From positions 1 to 64,000 of the forward strand of contig NZ_WBVO01000002.1 of assembly GCF_008933115.1 (NCBI RefSeq): a stretch of 64,000 nucleotides of DNA, given 5' to 3'. The position numbers were made by a program, and so were the translations under genes. This stretch comes from Phaeocystidibacter luteus (GTDB lineage Bacteria; Bacteroidota; Bacteroidia; Flavobacteriales; Schleiferiaceae). This document shows, piece after piece, positions 27,215 to 36,196 of the stretch (positions are counted from its first letter, which is position 1; each line of letters begins with the position of its first letter). The notes beneath the pieces were generated by a model. That model ran no database searches and was not told where the DNA came from. It was given only the letters and a program-made list of their open reading frames with translations.

Positions 27215-30190
27215 ATGCTCAGGATCTTATTGTGCAGCTCTATAGTATTACTTCTAGGATCTACACTTCACGCTCAACAACGTACATTCGGGAAAGTATC
27301 ACCTTCTGGAGAACCCCTCTCTAGATTTGCTACTCCCAAAGTGAGTGGTTTTGGCTTCGGTGATTTCAATGGGGACGGTTTTGATGATGCCGTAATCTCT
27401 GGTCAAGGGGAAGGATATAACCTCACTTTTGCAACCACCATATACCTTAATGACGGAAATGGAGGTCTAGGAGAAGGGCCGTATCAATGTTTACCTGACG
27501 CTTGGGGAAGACCTCATTTTACTTGGGATGTCGACAATGACGGAGACATAGACCTTCTCGTCTGTAACCTTGTGAATGGCGTTTCTGCTGAACTCTATTT
27601 GAATGATGGGTTCGGTTACTTCGATCTCGATACTTCAACCACTTTCCCAGTTTTATATGGCGCAACGGTATTTGTCGAAGATCTAAATGGTGACGGTGAA
27701 AAAGACGTCCTGATCACAGGTGCTCAAAATCAAAATGGAGGAAACACCGTATTCAAGCTTTATTCCGGAAGTGCAAGTGGCAACTTCACAGAACTCACAA
27801 ACAGTCTAACCCCGCACTATCGCGGTGCTATCGATGTTGCGGATTTTGACGCGGATGGCGACAACGATATAGTCATCGTAGGTGAAGTCAATGGCTCACC
27901 CTCCCTCAAGCTTTACCTTAATCAAGGGAATTTCAGCTTTTCGGAAATGACCCACTTCATGTGGCCTGCCGAATCGCCGCAAAGCAATAACCCGCTGGAA
28001 AGAGCAGATGTGAAGTTCGGAGACGTGAATGGTGATGCATATCTCGATTTGGCAGTTCTTGGACTCGATCATAATGGCGATTCTAGAACCTCTGTGTACA
28101 CCAGCAACTTCGGCAACTCTTTCACGGAGTTGTCCATTCCAAATTTAACGGGCCTGGAAAGTGGTGAAATATATATCGTTGAGGTAACAGGAGATGCCTT
28201 AAATGATATTGTTGTTCGAGGTCATGTCGATTATTGGAATGACGAAGCCTTCGCCTTAGAACAGACCCCTACAGGATGGTCCCCTTTACCTAATATTGGA
28301 TTAGATGCTCTTGAACAAGGGATCTCGGCAATGCATGATATTGACCATGATGGAGATTTAGATTTCTTCTCATCAGGAAACTACAGAACGCCTCATGTTT
28401 CCGCAAATGCTGGCAGAATTACTCGTCAGTACATGAACAACCAAGATGGAACGTTTTCCCTAGCCATCGGAACACAGTTCGATAGCAAATACGCTGCGCA
28501 TAAGTCCGTTGCCGATTTCAATGGGGATGGATACATGGATTTTATTCTATCCAAGCAAGTTCTTCCAAATCATCATTCCGTATCGATATACCTGAACAAT
28601 CAGGATAATACTTTCTCTGAAGCAACCACAAACATCTCGCACGTCGTTGATGAAGTATGGGCCGCTGACTTTAATGGAGATGGTTATCAAGATCTTGTTG
28701 CATCCATTCGTACGGGTAATGATAGACTCGGCGTATTCCTTGGAACGTCTTCTATCGGCGTTTACTCCAATCCTATTGATTACGCCTTATATGATTATGA
28801 AGGCGACTTACACCTTGAAGATGTCAATCTGGATGGTCACATGGATATCTGCTATTTCGAGAAGGTAGGCTTTAATAATCCATTTGAACTTACATTCTTA
28901 TTGAATGACGGTTCAGGTGTATTCTCGAAAGCTACAACCGTTAATGCTCCAATCATCGATCGTTTGGATGCTGAGGTCCAGTATGCAGACTTCAACCTAG
29001 ACGGAAAGCTCGATGTATTTGTATCAAGTAGATTGGCATATACAGGAGAGGCCTATTTATACCTTCAAGATTCCTTTGCATTTACCGTTGACACAGCCTT
29101 TTCGTTTCCGTCCGTGCCAGCCTCCAATGCGGAAAGCGCCATTGGAGATTTCGATGGAAATGGTCTACTAGATGTTGTGCTTATCGGTGACCTAAATGGC
29201 GGCACGGGTGGAGGATTGTGCCATGTGATTCTTCAAGATTCAATTGGCTACTATTCCGCGCATTATTCATCAAACTTGCCTGTTCTAGAATGGGGAACTC
29301 TGGATACTGCGGACGTTGATTTAGATGGTGATTTAGACCTCCTTCATATCGGTTACTTTGACCCTACGAGAACCTACATCCGCGACGTACATATAAATGA
29401 TGGTACAGGAACATTCAGTCCTGGTGGATTCGTCGACATAGAGTTTGTACATAATAGCTGGTTTATGGATACGGACAATGATGGAGATCAAGATATTGTC
29501 CAAGCCGGTAGAGATATTGCACAGAGCATTGAGATTGGAGCCGTATTAGAGAACAGGTCATGTTCAACGTCGAATACGGTCACCCAGATTTCGGTCTGTG
29601 AACCCTACGAATGGCCTGTAACAGGTTGTACTTATTTTGAGAGTGGAACCTACACGTACGCCTACTTCAATAGCAATGGTTGTTATGTTTCTGAGTCATT
29701 GGAATTCACATATGAAGGTGTTGAAGCGGAAATCCAGTTGCACCCCGATACGGGCCTATCTTCTATAGGAAGCTTTGATTCGTATCAATGGTTGGCATGT
29801 GATAGTGTAATTACTCCCCTTATCGGTGATACATTGCGTTCTTTCACTCCCGCAAGAACAGGTCAGTATGCCTTGGTGGTCAGCAACGGAATTTGTTCCG
29901 ATACTTCCGAATGTGTTCAGTTTAACTATGTTGGGAACACAGAATATGCTGCAAATCAATTGATTGTTTCTCCGAACCCGACGAATGGAAAAATCCTAAT
30001 CGAAGGATTGGACGAAGAATGTACTTATGAAATCTATGATATCCGAGGCTCTCTAATCCAGCGAGGGGCAGTGGAACCAAGTTCGAACAGCATTCTCTTT
30101 GTAACATCAGAGGTGGGGGTGTATATCCTTCACTTGTCTGACCGGAAGTCTGGATTGCGAGAAACGCATAGGGTTATTTTAACCCGCTAA
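27215..30190 (+). CDS. T9SS-exported FG-GAP/VCBS-repeat protein
   Basis: A 991-residue secreted protein. A signal peptide (MLRILLCSSIVLLLGSTLHAQ) leads into about a dozen FG-GAP/VCBS-type repeats, each with a DxDxDG-like calcium-binding loop (DFNGDGFDD, DVDNDGDIDLL, DLNGDGEKDVL, DFDADGDNDIV and others) spread over residues 40-760, as in a beta-propeller. A Cys-rich Ig-like segment follows (about 770-890; SVCEPYEWPVTGCTYFESG), then a T9SS sorting domain (about 910-991; VSPNPTNGKILIEGL, ending VILTR). Such proteins are exported adhesion or scaffold factors; ligand unknown. The sorting domain differs from that of the next gene. It appears more AT-rich than the glycolytic operon upstream. Confidence 0.88.
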   Translation: MLRILLCSSIVLLLGSTLHAQQRTFGKVSPSGEPLSRFATPKVSGFGFGDFNGDGFDDAVISGQGEGYNLTFATTIYLNDGNGGLGEGPYQCLPDAWGRPHFTWDVDNDGDIDLLVCNLVNGVSAELYLNDGFGYFDLDTSTTFPVLYGATVFVEDLNGDGEKDVLITGAQNQNGGNTVFKLYSGSASGNFTELTNSLTPHYRGAIDVADFDADGDNDIVIVGEVNGSPSLKLYLNQGNFSFSEMTHFMWPAESPQSNNPLERADVKFGDVNGDAYLDLAVLGLDHNGDSRTSVYTSNFGNSFTELSIPNLTGLESGEIYIVEVTGDALNDIVVRGHVDYWNDEAFALEQTPTGWSPLPNIGLDALEQGISAMHDIDHDGDLDFFSSGNYRTPHVSANAGRITRQYMNNQDGTFSLAIGTQFDSKYAAHKSVADFNGDGYMDFILSKQVLPNHHSVSIYLNNQDNTFSEATTNISHVVDEVWAADFNGDGYQDLVASIRTGNDRLGVFLGTSSIGVYSNPIDYALYDYEGDLHLEDVNLDGHMDICYFEKVGFNNPFELTFLLNDGSGVFSKATTVNAPIIDRLDAEVQYADFNLDGKLDVFVSSRLAYTGEAYLYLQDSFAFTVDTAFSFPSVPASNAESAIGDFDGNGLLDVVLIGDLNGGTGGGLCHVILQDSIGYYSAHYSSNLPVLEWGTLDTADVDLDGDLDLLHIGYFDPTRTYIRDVHINDGTGTFSPGGFVDIEFVHNSWFMDTDNDGDQDIVQAGRDIAQSIEIGAVLENRSCSTSNTVTQISVCEPYEWPVTGCTYFESGTYTYAYFNSNGCYVSESLEFTYEGVEAEIQLHPDTGLSSIGSFDSYQWLACDSVITPLIGDTLRSFTPARTGQYALVVSNGICSDTSECVQFNYVGNTEYAANQLIVSPNPTNGKILIEGLDEECTYEIYDIRGSLIQRGAVEPSSNSILFVTSEVGVYILHLSDRKSGLRETHRVILTR

Positions 30191-30220
30191 TACAAAGTTT
30201 GAATCCTTAATCTCTCAATT

Positions 30221-32722
30221 ATGATAAAACGCATTACACTCTTACTCACAGCTATGATAGCCGTGGGAACACTAAATGCCCACGCTCAAGGCGTGAACTT
30301 CGAACTCATGGATAGTTTCGGTCCACATGAGCAAGTGAAATTCGAATTGTCTCATCTTTCCTATTCGAAGATAGATGCGGGCGACATTGACGGTGATGGA
30401 AATATAGACTTGATTATTGCTGGAGAGGCAGGGTCAAACCTTCGCCACACGGAAATATACATGTACAATGGATCAGACAGTTACGATACACTTCCCGGTC
30501 AAGGGCTTCCCGGGATAATTCCAGTAGCACTGCGATTTGTCGATCTTGATTCTGACTCTGATTTAGACATCTTCATGTCGGGAAGGCAAGCAAATGGACA
30601 ATATATTACAGAGGTTCGTCTAAATGATGGGAGCGGCAACTTCACGCTTGCAAATTCGGGAGCGCTTCCTACCAATGTCAAGAATGCGGAGTTTGGCGAT
30701 TTAGACAATGATGGTGACTTAGATTTAGTTATTTCAACATCATCCGCTGTAAGTGTTTATCAAAATAACGGAAGCGCATTCTTTTCAATCCGTACTAACG
30801 TTTCGCTTCCAAGCTTAGTCGCTAGCGATATTGAGATTGCAGACATTGATTACGACAATCACCTCGATATCGTTTACATGGGCAAAGTGCCGGGGACGTC
30901 AAACGGTCAACTTCAGGTGGTTTATAACGACTCGAACTGGACGTTTTCGGCCTTTACAATTCCACAAGCAACGTTTATTGAAGATTGCAGTATCGTATGT
31001 GCGAACTTCGATGGCGACAGTCTCATGGATATCCTCTACGTAGGTGATGCTCCTTCTGGCGTGCTCTTGCTTCAAGATTCAATAAGTCAATTTACAGTGA
31101 AGTCGAACATCTATCCTCAAGGCTTCATTCTTCCAGTTATGCATGTGTACGATAGGGATAATGACGGTGATGAAGACTTGTTCATTACTGGAAGAAATCG
31201 CCAAGGCGTGACCACACACTACATGCTATATGAGAATTTCGGTGATGGAAGCTTTTCGTTGACCGATGGACATGAACTAGATTTAAAGCCAAATCACTAC
31301 GCAGACCACTCAGCAGCGGTGATGGAAGATTTGAATGGCGACGGAAACTTAGACGTCATCGTCGGCAGCAAGAATGGTCCGTGGTCTTTGTACCATGGCA
31401 CCGTCGATCATAAGTTCTATTACTCGTCTCTCTCATCATTCGGCTCTATCATCGCGATTGATCAAGCCGTAGCCGATTTTGATGGCGATGGCTCCTTGGA
31501 CATCGTCATAATGAATAGCGATTCCACTCGTGTATACTACAATTCTGGCAGCGGAGAATTCCCAACATCACAAGGTTTAGATCACTTTGCGAGTACTTTT
31601 GGAGATATTGCAACTGGCGATTTTAATAACGATGGGCATGAAGACATCGTTTATGCTGGTTCTTGGGGTGCGACAAAAATCTTTTGGAATGACGGCACAG
31701 GTGATTTCTCGGGCACTCCCACAAGTCTGGCCGACATATTCCAATTAGCAAAGATTGAGGTTTTTGATGCGGATGGAGATTCTGATTTGGACATTTTTGT
31801 GACCGGTGCATGGAATGATGATGATGCTCTAACCGCACTCTATTTGAATGACGGAACTGGCCAATTTACCTCGGCTCAAAATATTGGTATTCCACCTACA
31901 TGGAGACCTACATTAGCTTCAGGTGACCTTGATTTAGATGGAGACATTGACCTGATCATTACCGGAGGCCCGGGTAACAATATTTACTTGAACAATGGAC
32001 AAGGGGTATTCACATCTATGCCAGTCCCATTCACAACTACGTATTTTCTAGCCTTTTGTGAATTGGTGGACTTCAATGGGGATGGATTGTTGGACATCTT
32101 CTCCAGCCGTAGTTCAACGCCTAATGCGACGATTTACGAAAACCTCGGAAATGGAACCTTTTCCTACAGAAACCGATTCGGACCTATGTATCAGATCATT
32201 ATCTGCGATGCGAATCACGATGGCTTTCCAGACATCGTCGAATCAGGTGAAGTCCACTTAAATGACGGTGCTGGAAACTTCACCTTCACACTTGAACCCA
32301 ATACAGGAATTCGTACGGCTAACAATTCCGGAGCTGTTGGTGTGGCGGCAGATTTTGATGGCGACACAGATGATGACATATTCTACGCGGGTGTATATGC
32401 CTATCAGTCTAACTTCTACGTGAGATATACACAGCTTTACAGGAATACAGCTACAGGGATTTCAGTTGCTGAAAACGATAACCCTGGAAACGCGTTCCCT
32501 CAAGTTTATCCCAACCCTATGAAGGATAGGTCAGTGATTGAACTTCCAGAAGGAACATTCAACGGACACATCATCGATCTTTCAGGTCGTGTTGTACGCT
32601 CAATCGACAACGCTTCAAACGAGCTTGTAATCGAGCGCGACGGTTTGAACAACGGCATCTATATGCTTGTTCTTACTAACGACAAAGGCGAAACAAACAC
32701 CACGAAGTTTGTGATTCGCTAA
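30221..32722 (+). CDS. T9SS-exported FG-GAP-repeat protein with borrowed sorting domain
   Basis: An 833-residue paralogue of the preceding protein: signal peptide (MIKRITLLLTAMIAVGTLNAHAQ), FG-GAP/VCBS repeats with calcium loops (DIDGDGNIDLI, DLDSDSDLDIF, DFNNDGHEDIV, DLDLDGDIDLI) over residues 40-740, then a T9SS sorting domain. Unlike its neighbour it has no Cys-rich Ig-like segment. Its last 61 codons, stop and terminator are identical in DNA to those of the starch-binding protein gene 5.66 kb upstream, whereas the rest of the two genes is unrelated. This points to recent recombination or gene conversion that replaced the tail. It starts 30 bases after the first FG-GAP gene, so the two are probably one transcript. 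Confidence 0.88.
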   Translation: MIKRITLLLTAMIAVGTLNAHAQGVNFELMDSFGPHEQVKFELSHLSYSKIDAGDIDGDGNIDLIIAGEAGSNLRHTEIYMYNGSDSYDTLPGQGLPGIIPVALRFVDLDSDSDLDIFMSGRQANGQYITEVRLNDGSGNFTLANSGALPTNVKNAEFGDLDNDGDLDLVISTSSAVSVYQNNGSAFFSIRTNVSLPSLVASDIEIADIDYDNHLDIVYMGKVPGTSNGQLQVVYNDSNWTFSAFTIPQATFIEDCSIVCANFDGDSLMDILYVGDAPSGVLLLQDSISQFTVKSNIYPQGFILPVMHVYDRDNDGDEDLFITGRNRQGVTTHYMLYENFGDGSFSLTDGHELDLKPNHYADHSAAVMEDLNGDGNLDVIVGSKNGPWSLYHGTVDHKFYYSSLSSFGSIIAIDQAVADFDGDGSLDIVIMNSDSTRVYYNSGSGEFPTSQGLDHFASTFGDIATGDFNNDGHEDIVYAGSWGATKIFWNDGTGDFSGTPTSLADIFQLAKIEVFDADGDSDLDIFVTGAWNDDDALTALYLNDGTGQFTSAQNIGIPPTWRPTLASGDLDLDGDIDLIITGGPGNNIYLNNGQGVFTSMPVPFTTTYFLAFCELVDFNGDGLLDIFSSRSSTPNATIYENLGNGTFSYRNRFGPMYQIIICDANHDGFPDIVESGEVHLNDGAGNFTFTLEPNTGIRTANNSGAVGVAADFDGDTDDDIFYAGVYAYQSNFYVRYTQLYRNTATGISVAENDNPGNAFPQVYPNPMKDRSVIELPEGTFNGHIIDLSGRVVRSIDNASNELVIERDGLNNGIYMLVLTNDKGETNTTKFVIR

Positions 32723-32779
32723 TGTGATTCGAACAGATTAAGGGGAAAGCCTCGACGGAAACGTCGGGGCTTTTTTTGT
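32538..32779 (+). repeat. 242-bp direct repeat, copy 2 (T9SS sorting tail plus terminator)
   Basis: Exact copy of 26882-27123 in the same orientation at an offset of 5656 bases. Together the copies bracket both FG-GAP genes. Homologous recombination between them would delete the pair and leave the starch-binding gene intact with its own tail. Confidence 0.95.
32747..32777 (+). terminator. Rho-independent terminator after FG-GAP gene
   Basis: Same 11-pair stem, GAAA loop and seven-T run as at 27091-27121, carried within the duplicated 242-bp unit. Confidence 0.92.
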
Positions 32780-33027
32780 GGTGTGTTTGCGTGGAAAATT
32801 CTCTCGCAGAGAATAAGAGGGATATACGTGGTGGGGAGAGAACGCGGGGGATGAGCGTGACTTGGTTCTCACGCCAGCCGACGGGAGAACAACGACGTTT
32901 GTTCGTTTGCGGTTTTGCCCTTTGCGATTTTGCAGCTTGCCCGCCAGCCGGCGGGAGAAACACGCACCGTAAAACAAAAAACGGCCAGGATTTCTCCCAG
33001 CCGTTTCGTTCTTCGTTTGATCGCCGC
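32780..33027. repeat. Short REP-like palindromes in an intergenic stretch
   Basis: Two hairpin-forming pieces are visible: a degraded one (CGCCAGCCGACGGGAG, about 32872) and a perfect one, CCCGCC-AGCC-GGCGGG (about 32940-32955). The second, with the adjoining GCGATTTTGCAGCTTG, is the inverse complement of the block at about 6469-6498 with one mismatch. No gene was seen here. Confidence 0.6.
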
Positions 33028-33441
33028 TTAGCAATGCTCCGCAAACGCACCTTTAAGGTTTTCTGCAATCATGTCTGCAGTGCGACCTTCAATATGGTGA
33101 CGCTCAATCATGTGTACGAGCTCGCCATTCTTGAACAACGCCATAGATGGCGATGATGGAGGGAATGGAGCCATCAACGTACGAGCACGGTTAACACCGT
33201 CAACGTCGTTACCCGCAAAAGCCGTTACAAGTTGAGTTGGCTTCTTGTCTGTGTCGTTTAACGCCATGCGTACAGCTGGACGAGCACTTCCTGCCGCACA
33301 TCCACATACCGAGTTGATTACTACTAGCGTGGTGCCTTCGTTGGCAAGATATTTATCTACCTCTTCAGCAGTGCGTGCCTCGTTGAAACCTACAGCGGTC
33401 AACTCCTGACGCATCGGGGCGATGAGATCTTCTGGATACAT
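33028..33441 (-). CDS. BrxA/BrxB-type bacilliredoxin
   Basis: A 137-residue thioredoxin-fold protein of the YphP/YqiW (DUF1094) family, which removes bacillithiol from S-bacillithiolated proteins. The active-site motif is CGC in VVINSVCGCAAGSARPAVR, and FPPSSPSMALFKNGELVHMIERHHIEGR is the conserved distal half. The ATG at 33441 (MYPEDLIAPM) is the family-typical start; a longer frame begins at a TTG two codons earlier. Length is normal (about 140). It is a single-gene unit on the minus strand. Its presence implies bacillithiol-type thiol chemistry, known in several Bacteroidota. Confidence 0.93.
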   Translation of the reverse strand: MYPEDLIAPMRQELTAVGFNEARTAEEVDKYLANEGTTLVVINSVCGCAAGSARPAVRMALNDTDKKPTQLVTAFAGNDVDGVNRARTLMAPFPPSSPSMALFKNGELVHMIERHHIEGRTADMIAENLKGAFAEHC

Positions 33442-33600
33442 AGTCAATGATTATTTAAAGCAAAAGTACAACAGTATTACCCCTATAACCAAGCAACCCA
33501 TCTCTCTGTTCAACTTTTAATCGACCCACTCTATATTATCCGTAAATACCTCAACATCAAATTTTTTCATCACAACTTACAAGGGAAATACTTTTTGTAT

Positions 33601-33625
33601 TATTTTTGACTGACCGTTAAGTCAA
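33601..33625 (+). promoter_or_regulatory. TetR operon promoter with inverted repeat
   Basis: A perfect -7 box TATTTTTG (33601-33608) overlaps the inverted repeat TTGACT-N8-AGTCAA (33606-33625), which ends six bases before the tetR start codon at 33632. The arrangement suggests autorepression of the operon by its own TetR protein (inference). Confidence 0.65.
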
Positions 33626-33631
33626 TATAAA

Positions 33632-34228
33632 ATGTCACCACGGACAAAAGAACAGAACGAAGTAATTCGAACGCAAAGCAGAAAAGCCATTCTGAATGCG
33701 GCTTTTGAGCTATTTGCATTAGATGGCTTCAGCAAAACGAGTATGGCGGCCATCGCCAAGGAAGCGGGAATTTCAAAGGGCTTGATATACCATCACTTTG
33801 AAAGTAAAGAAGATGTCTTAAAAGCCGTTTTCGACAATCTCATCGCCGAAACCGCCGATGTTTGGTTGCAAGAAGATGAGAATTCATCGCCTGTAGATAC
33901 ACTGAACACCATCATCGATTTCTCGCTCATTTTCATGAAGCAGAGTCCAGGTTGGGTACGACTCCTTATTCACCTCGCACTACAAGAAGACGTGATGGAA
34001 GGATTGAGCGAGCACATTCACCAACTCCGAGAAGGCAAGATCCTTCAAGTGAAGCCTTTATTCGAAGCTTTGGGCTACGAAAATGCTGCCGAAGAGGCCA
34101 TGTACTTCGGTGCCAAAATGGATGGCATTTCTATGGGTTTCCTGGCCTTGGGTGACGAGTACCCACTGCAACAAATGATCAATAGATTGAAACTAGAATA
34201 CAATATCCATATCGATGAAACTGAATAA
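33632..34228 (+). CDS. TetR/AcrR family transcriptional regulator
   Basis: A 198-residue repressor. The N-terminal helix-turn-helix is canonical (ILNAAFELFALDGFSKTSMA, AIAKEAGISKGLIYHHFESK, about residues 18-57), followed by an all-helical ligand-binding domain with no recognisable specificity. It heads an eight-gene envelope-transport operon and overlaps the next gene by 14 bases, so it very likely controls that operon. An inverted repeat overlapping the promoter is the probable operator. The inducer could be the exported substrate, perhaps a lipid or hydrophobic compound (inference). Confidence 0.9.
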   Translation: MSPRTKEQNEVIRTQSRKAILNAAFELFALDGFSKTSMAAIAKEAGISKGLIYHHFESKEDVLKAVFDNLIAETADVWLQEDENSSPVDTLNTIIDFSLIFMKQSPGWVRLLIHLALQEDVMEGLSEHIHQLREGKILQVKPLFEALGYENAAEEAMYFGAKMDGISMGFLALGDEYPLQQMINRLKLEYNIHIDETE

Positions 34229-34964
34229 ACTTACCGCCGTAATTGCCGCACTGTCATTGAGCACAGTAGCTCTCGCGCAAGATGTTGATGAGATTATCCG
34301 AAAAAGCGAGCAGAACCTCCGAGGAGAGTCGAGCCACGCCGTAATGAGCATCAATATCGTTCGCCCTACGTGGGAGCGAAACATCACAGCCGAATCGTGG
34401 AGCGAGGGAAGCGATTACAGCCTCATCCTCATTAAGGCTCCTGCCCGTGATCGCGGGACCGTCTTCTTAAAACGCGAGCGCGAAATGTGGAACTACGTAC
34501 CAACCATCAACCGACAGGTTAAAATGCCCCCAAGCATGATGAGCCAGAGTTGGATGGGTTCCGATTTTAACAATGACGATCTCGTGCGCGAATCCTCCAT
34601 GGTAAAGGATTATACACACACCTTATTGGGCAAAGAAACCATCCGTGGAGTGGAGTGCTACAAGATTGAAAGTATACCAAATGACGATGCCCCTGTAGTT
34701 TGGGGGAAGCTCATCAGTTACATCACGGTTGAGGATTACCTCCAGTGGAAGGTTGAGTTTTACGATGAAGATGAAGCATTAGTTCAAACCTTAGAAGGGT
34801 TCGACACTAAAGAGTTCGGCGATAGAAAGCTTCCCGCAAGAATTCGAATGACACCACAAGACGCCGAAGGTGAATACACCGAAATGGTATATGAAAGCCT
34901 AGAGTTTGGAGTAGAGTTCGACGACAACTTCTTCTCAGTGCAAAACATGAAACGGGTACGTTAA
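34215..34964 (+). CDS. LolA-like outer-membrane lipoprotein-sorting protein
   Basis: A 249-residue periplasmic protein with a signal peptide (MKLNKLTAVIAALSLSTVALAQ). The mature part matches the COG2834/PF17131 LolA-like pattern: DEIIRKSEQNLRGESSHAVM, RDRGTVFLKREREMWNYVPTINRQVKMPPSMM, MGSDFNNDDLVRESSMVKDYTH, then ITVEDYLQWKVEFYDED. These proteins have an open half-barrel able to carry an acyl chain or other hydrophobic cargo. It overlaps tetR by 14 bases and precedes the two permeases by 11, so it is likely the periplasmic carrier of the same transport system. Confidence 0.85.
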   Translation: MKLNKLTAVIAALSLSTVALAQDVDEIIRKSEQNLRGESSHAVMSINIVRPTWERNITAESWSEGSDYSLILIKAPARDRGTVFLKREREMWNYVPTINRQVKMPPSMMSQSWMGSDFNNDDLVRESSMVKDYTHTLLGKETIRGVECYKIESIPNDDAPVVWGKLISYITVEDYLQWKVEFYDEDEALVQTLEGFDTKEFGDRKLPARIRMTPQDAEGEYTEMVYESLEFGVEFDDNFFSVQNMKRVR

Positions 34965-34975
34965 ACACGTTCACT

Positions 34976-36187
34976 ATGCTATACTTAAGACTAGCCTGGA
35001 GAAATTTGTGGAGGAACCGTCGGCGAACGCTCATCACCGTATTTGCCGTTGCATTTGCAGGTTTCTTTGTGATTGCCATGCGCTCACTACAAACGGGAGC
35101 CTATGACAATATGGTTCGCAATACCGTTGGGACCTATACCGGATTTCTACAGGTTCATCAAGACGGATATTGGGACGAGAAAATTATCGATAACAGCTTC
35201 GAAGAGTCCGAATCTATTCGTGAAACCATTCTTCAACAGAAGGGGGTAAGCGGTGTGTCTCCGCGAATAACAGGCTTTAGTCTACTGAGCTACGGACTCA
35301 AAACGAGAGGTGTGCAAGTAGAAGGTTTTAACCCCGACTACGAAGCACAACTCGAACTGGAAGAGCGCGTAGTGGCAGGTACAGGCCGACCAGAGTACGG
35401 GGCCGTGATTGGCTCGGATCTCGCCGAATATCTTAAAGTGGAAGTCGGCGACTCGCTCGTGTTCTTGGGGCAGGGCTACCACGGGCAAAGCGCAAATGCT
35501 CTCCTTCCCATCGAAGGGATTGTAAGCCTGTCGAGCCCAATGCTCAATCAGAATACGGCCTTCATCAACCTTAAGATGGCGCAATATGTATTCGCGGCCG
35601 ACAATCGAATAACAGCCTATGCCATCAATACCGAACCGGATGCTGACCTGTACGAAGTAGAATCCAAGATTCGCGAAGCACTCAACAAGGGTGAGCTGGA
35701 AGTCATGAATTGGCAAGACATGCTTCCCGAGCTTGTGCAATCCATTCAAGCGGATTCTGCAGGAGGAATTCTCATGGCCGGTGTGCTTTACATTGTAGTT
35801 GGCTTCAGTTTGCTCGGCACATTCATCATGCTGGCTGCAGAACGAAAGCGAGAATATGGAATGCTCATAGGTCTCGGTATGCGCAGAGGTCAGCTCATGC
35901 GCCTCGCCTTATTGGAAGCGTCGGCTCTCGCCGTACTAGGCGTATTGCTAGCCGTTGTCCTCACCCGACCACTCACCTTGTATTTCCACTTCAATCCAAT
36001 TCAGTTCACGGGCCAAGCGATGGAGGCACTCCGAGAAATGGGCATGGAACCCTCCATGCCGGCTTCAATCGATTGGTCAATACCGTTAACTCACGGGGCC
36101 ATTTTACTTGTGTTGACCTTGGGGATTTCCTTGTATTCGCTTGTGTCCATCAAGAGAATTCAGCCTGTTAATGCCATGCGTTCTTAA
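34976..36187 (+). CDS. FtsX/MacB-type ABC transporter permease
   Basis: A 403-residue membrane protein with the four-helix MacB/LolC layout: one N-terminal helix after RLAWRNLWRNRRRTLITVFAVAF, a large periplasmic domain (about 45-270), then three helices (about 275-395) ending in KRIQPVNAMRS. This family usually couples ATP hydrolysis to events in the periplasm instead of moving cargo through the membrane. It pairs with the next gene, a second permease, and with the ATPase two genes further on. The LolC/LolE-like heterodimer arrangement suggests extraction of a lipid-linked cargo for the LolA-like protein. Confidence 0.88.
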   Translation: MLYLRLAWRNLWRNRRRTLITVFAVAFAGFFVIAMRSLQTGAYDNMVRNTVGTYTGFLQVHQDGYWDEKIIDNSFEESESIRETILQQKGVSGVSPRITGFSLLSYGLKTRGVQVEGFNPDYEAQLELEERVVAGTGRPEYGAVIGSDLAEYLKVEVGDSLVFLGQGYHGQSANALLPIEGIVSLSSPMLNQNTAFINLKMAQYVFAADNRITAYAINTEPDADLYEVESKIREALNKGELEVMNWQDMLPELVQSIQADSAGGILMAGVLYIVVGFSLLGTFIMLAAERKREYGMLIGLGMRRGQLMRLALLEASALAVLGVLLAVVLTRPLTLYFHFNPIQFTGQAMEALREMGMEPSMPASIDWSIPLTHGAILLVLTLGISLYSLVSIKRIQPVNAMRS

Positions 36188-36196
36188 TTCAATGTG

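Noticed and set aside
27215-32722. Integrin-like or toxin function for the FG-GAP proteins
   Set aside because: FG-GAP/VCBS repeats and a sorting domain are all that can be seen; no catalytic or toxin domain was found.
32676-33156. Frames of 98-130 codons in both strands near the second 242-bp repeat
   Set aside because: They span terminator and REP-like palindromes and lack any family similarity or plausible start context.
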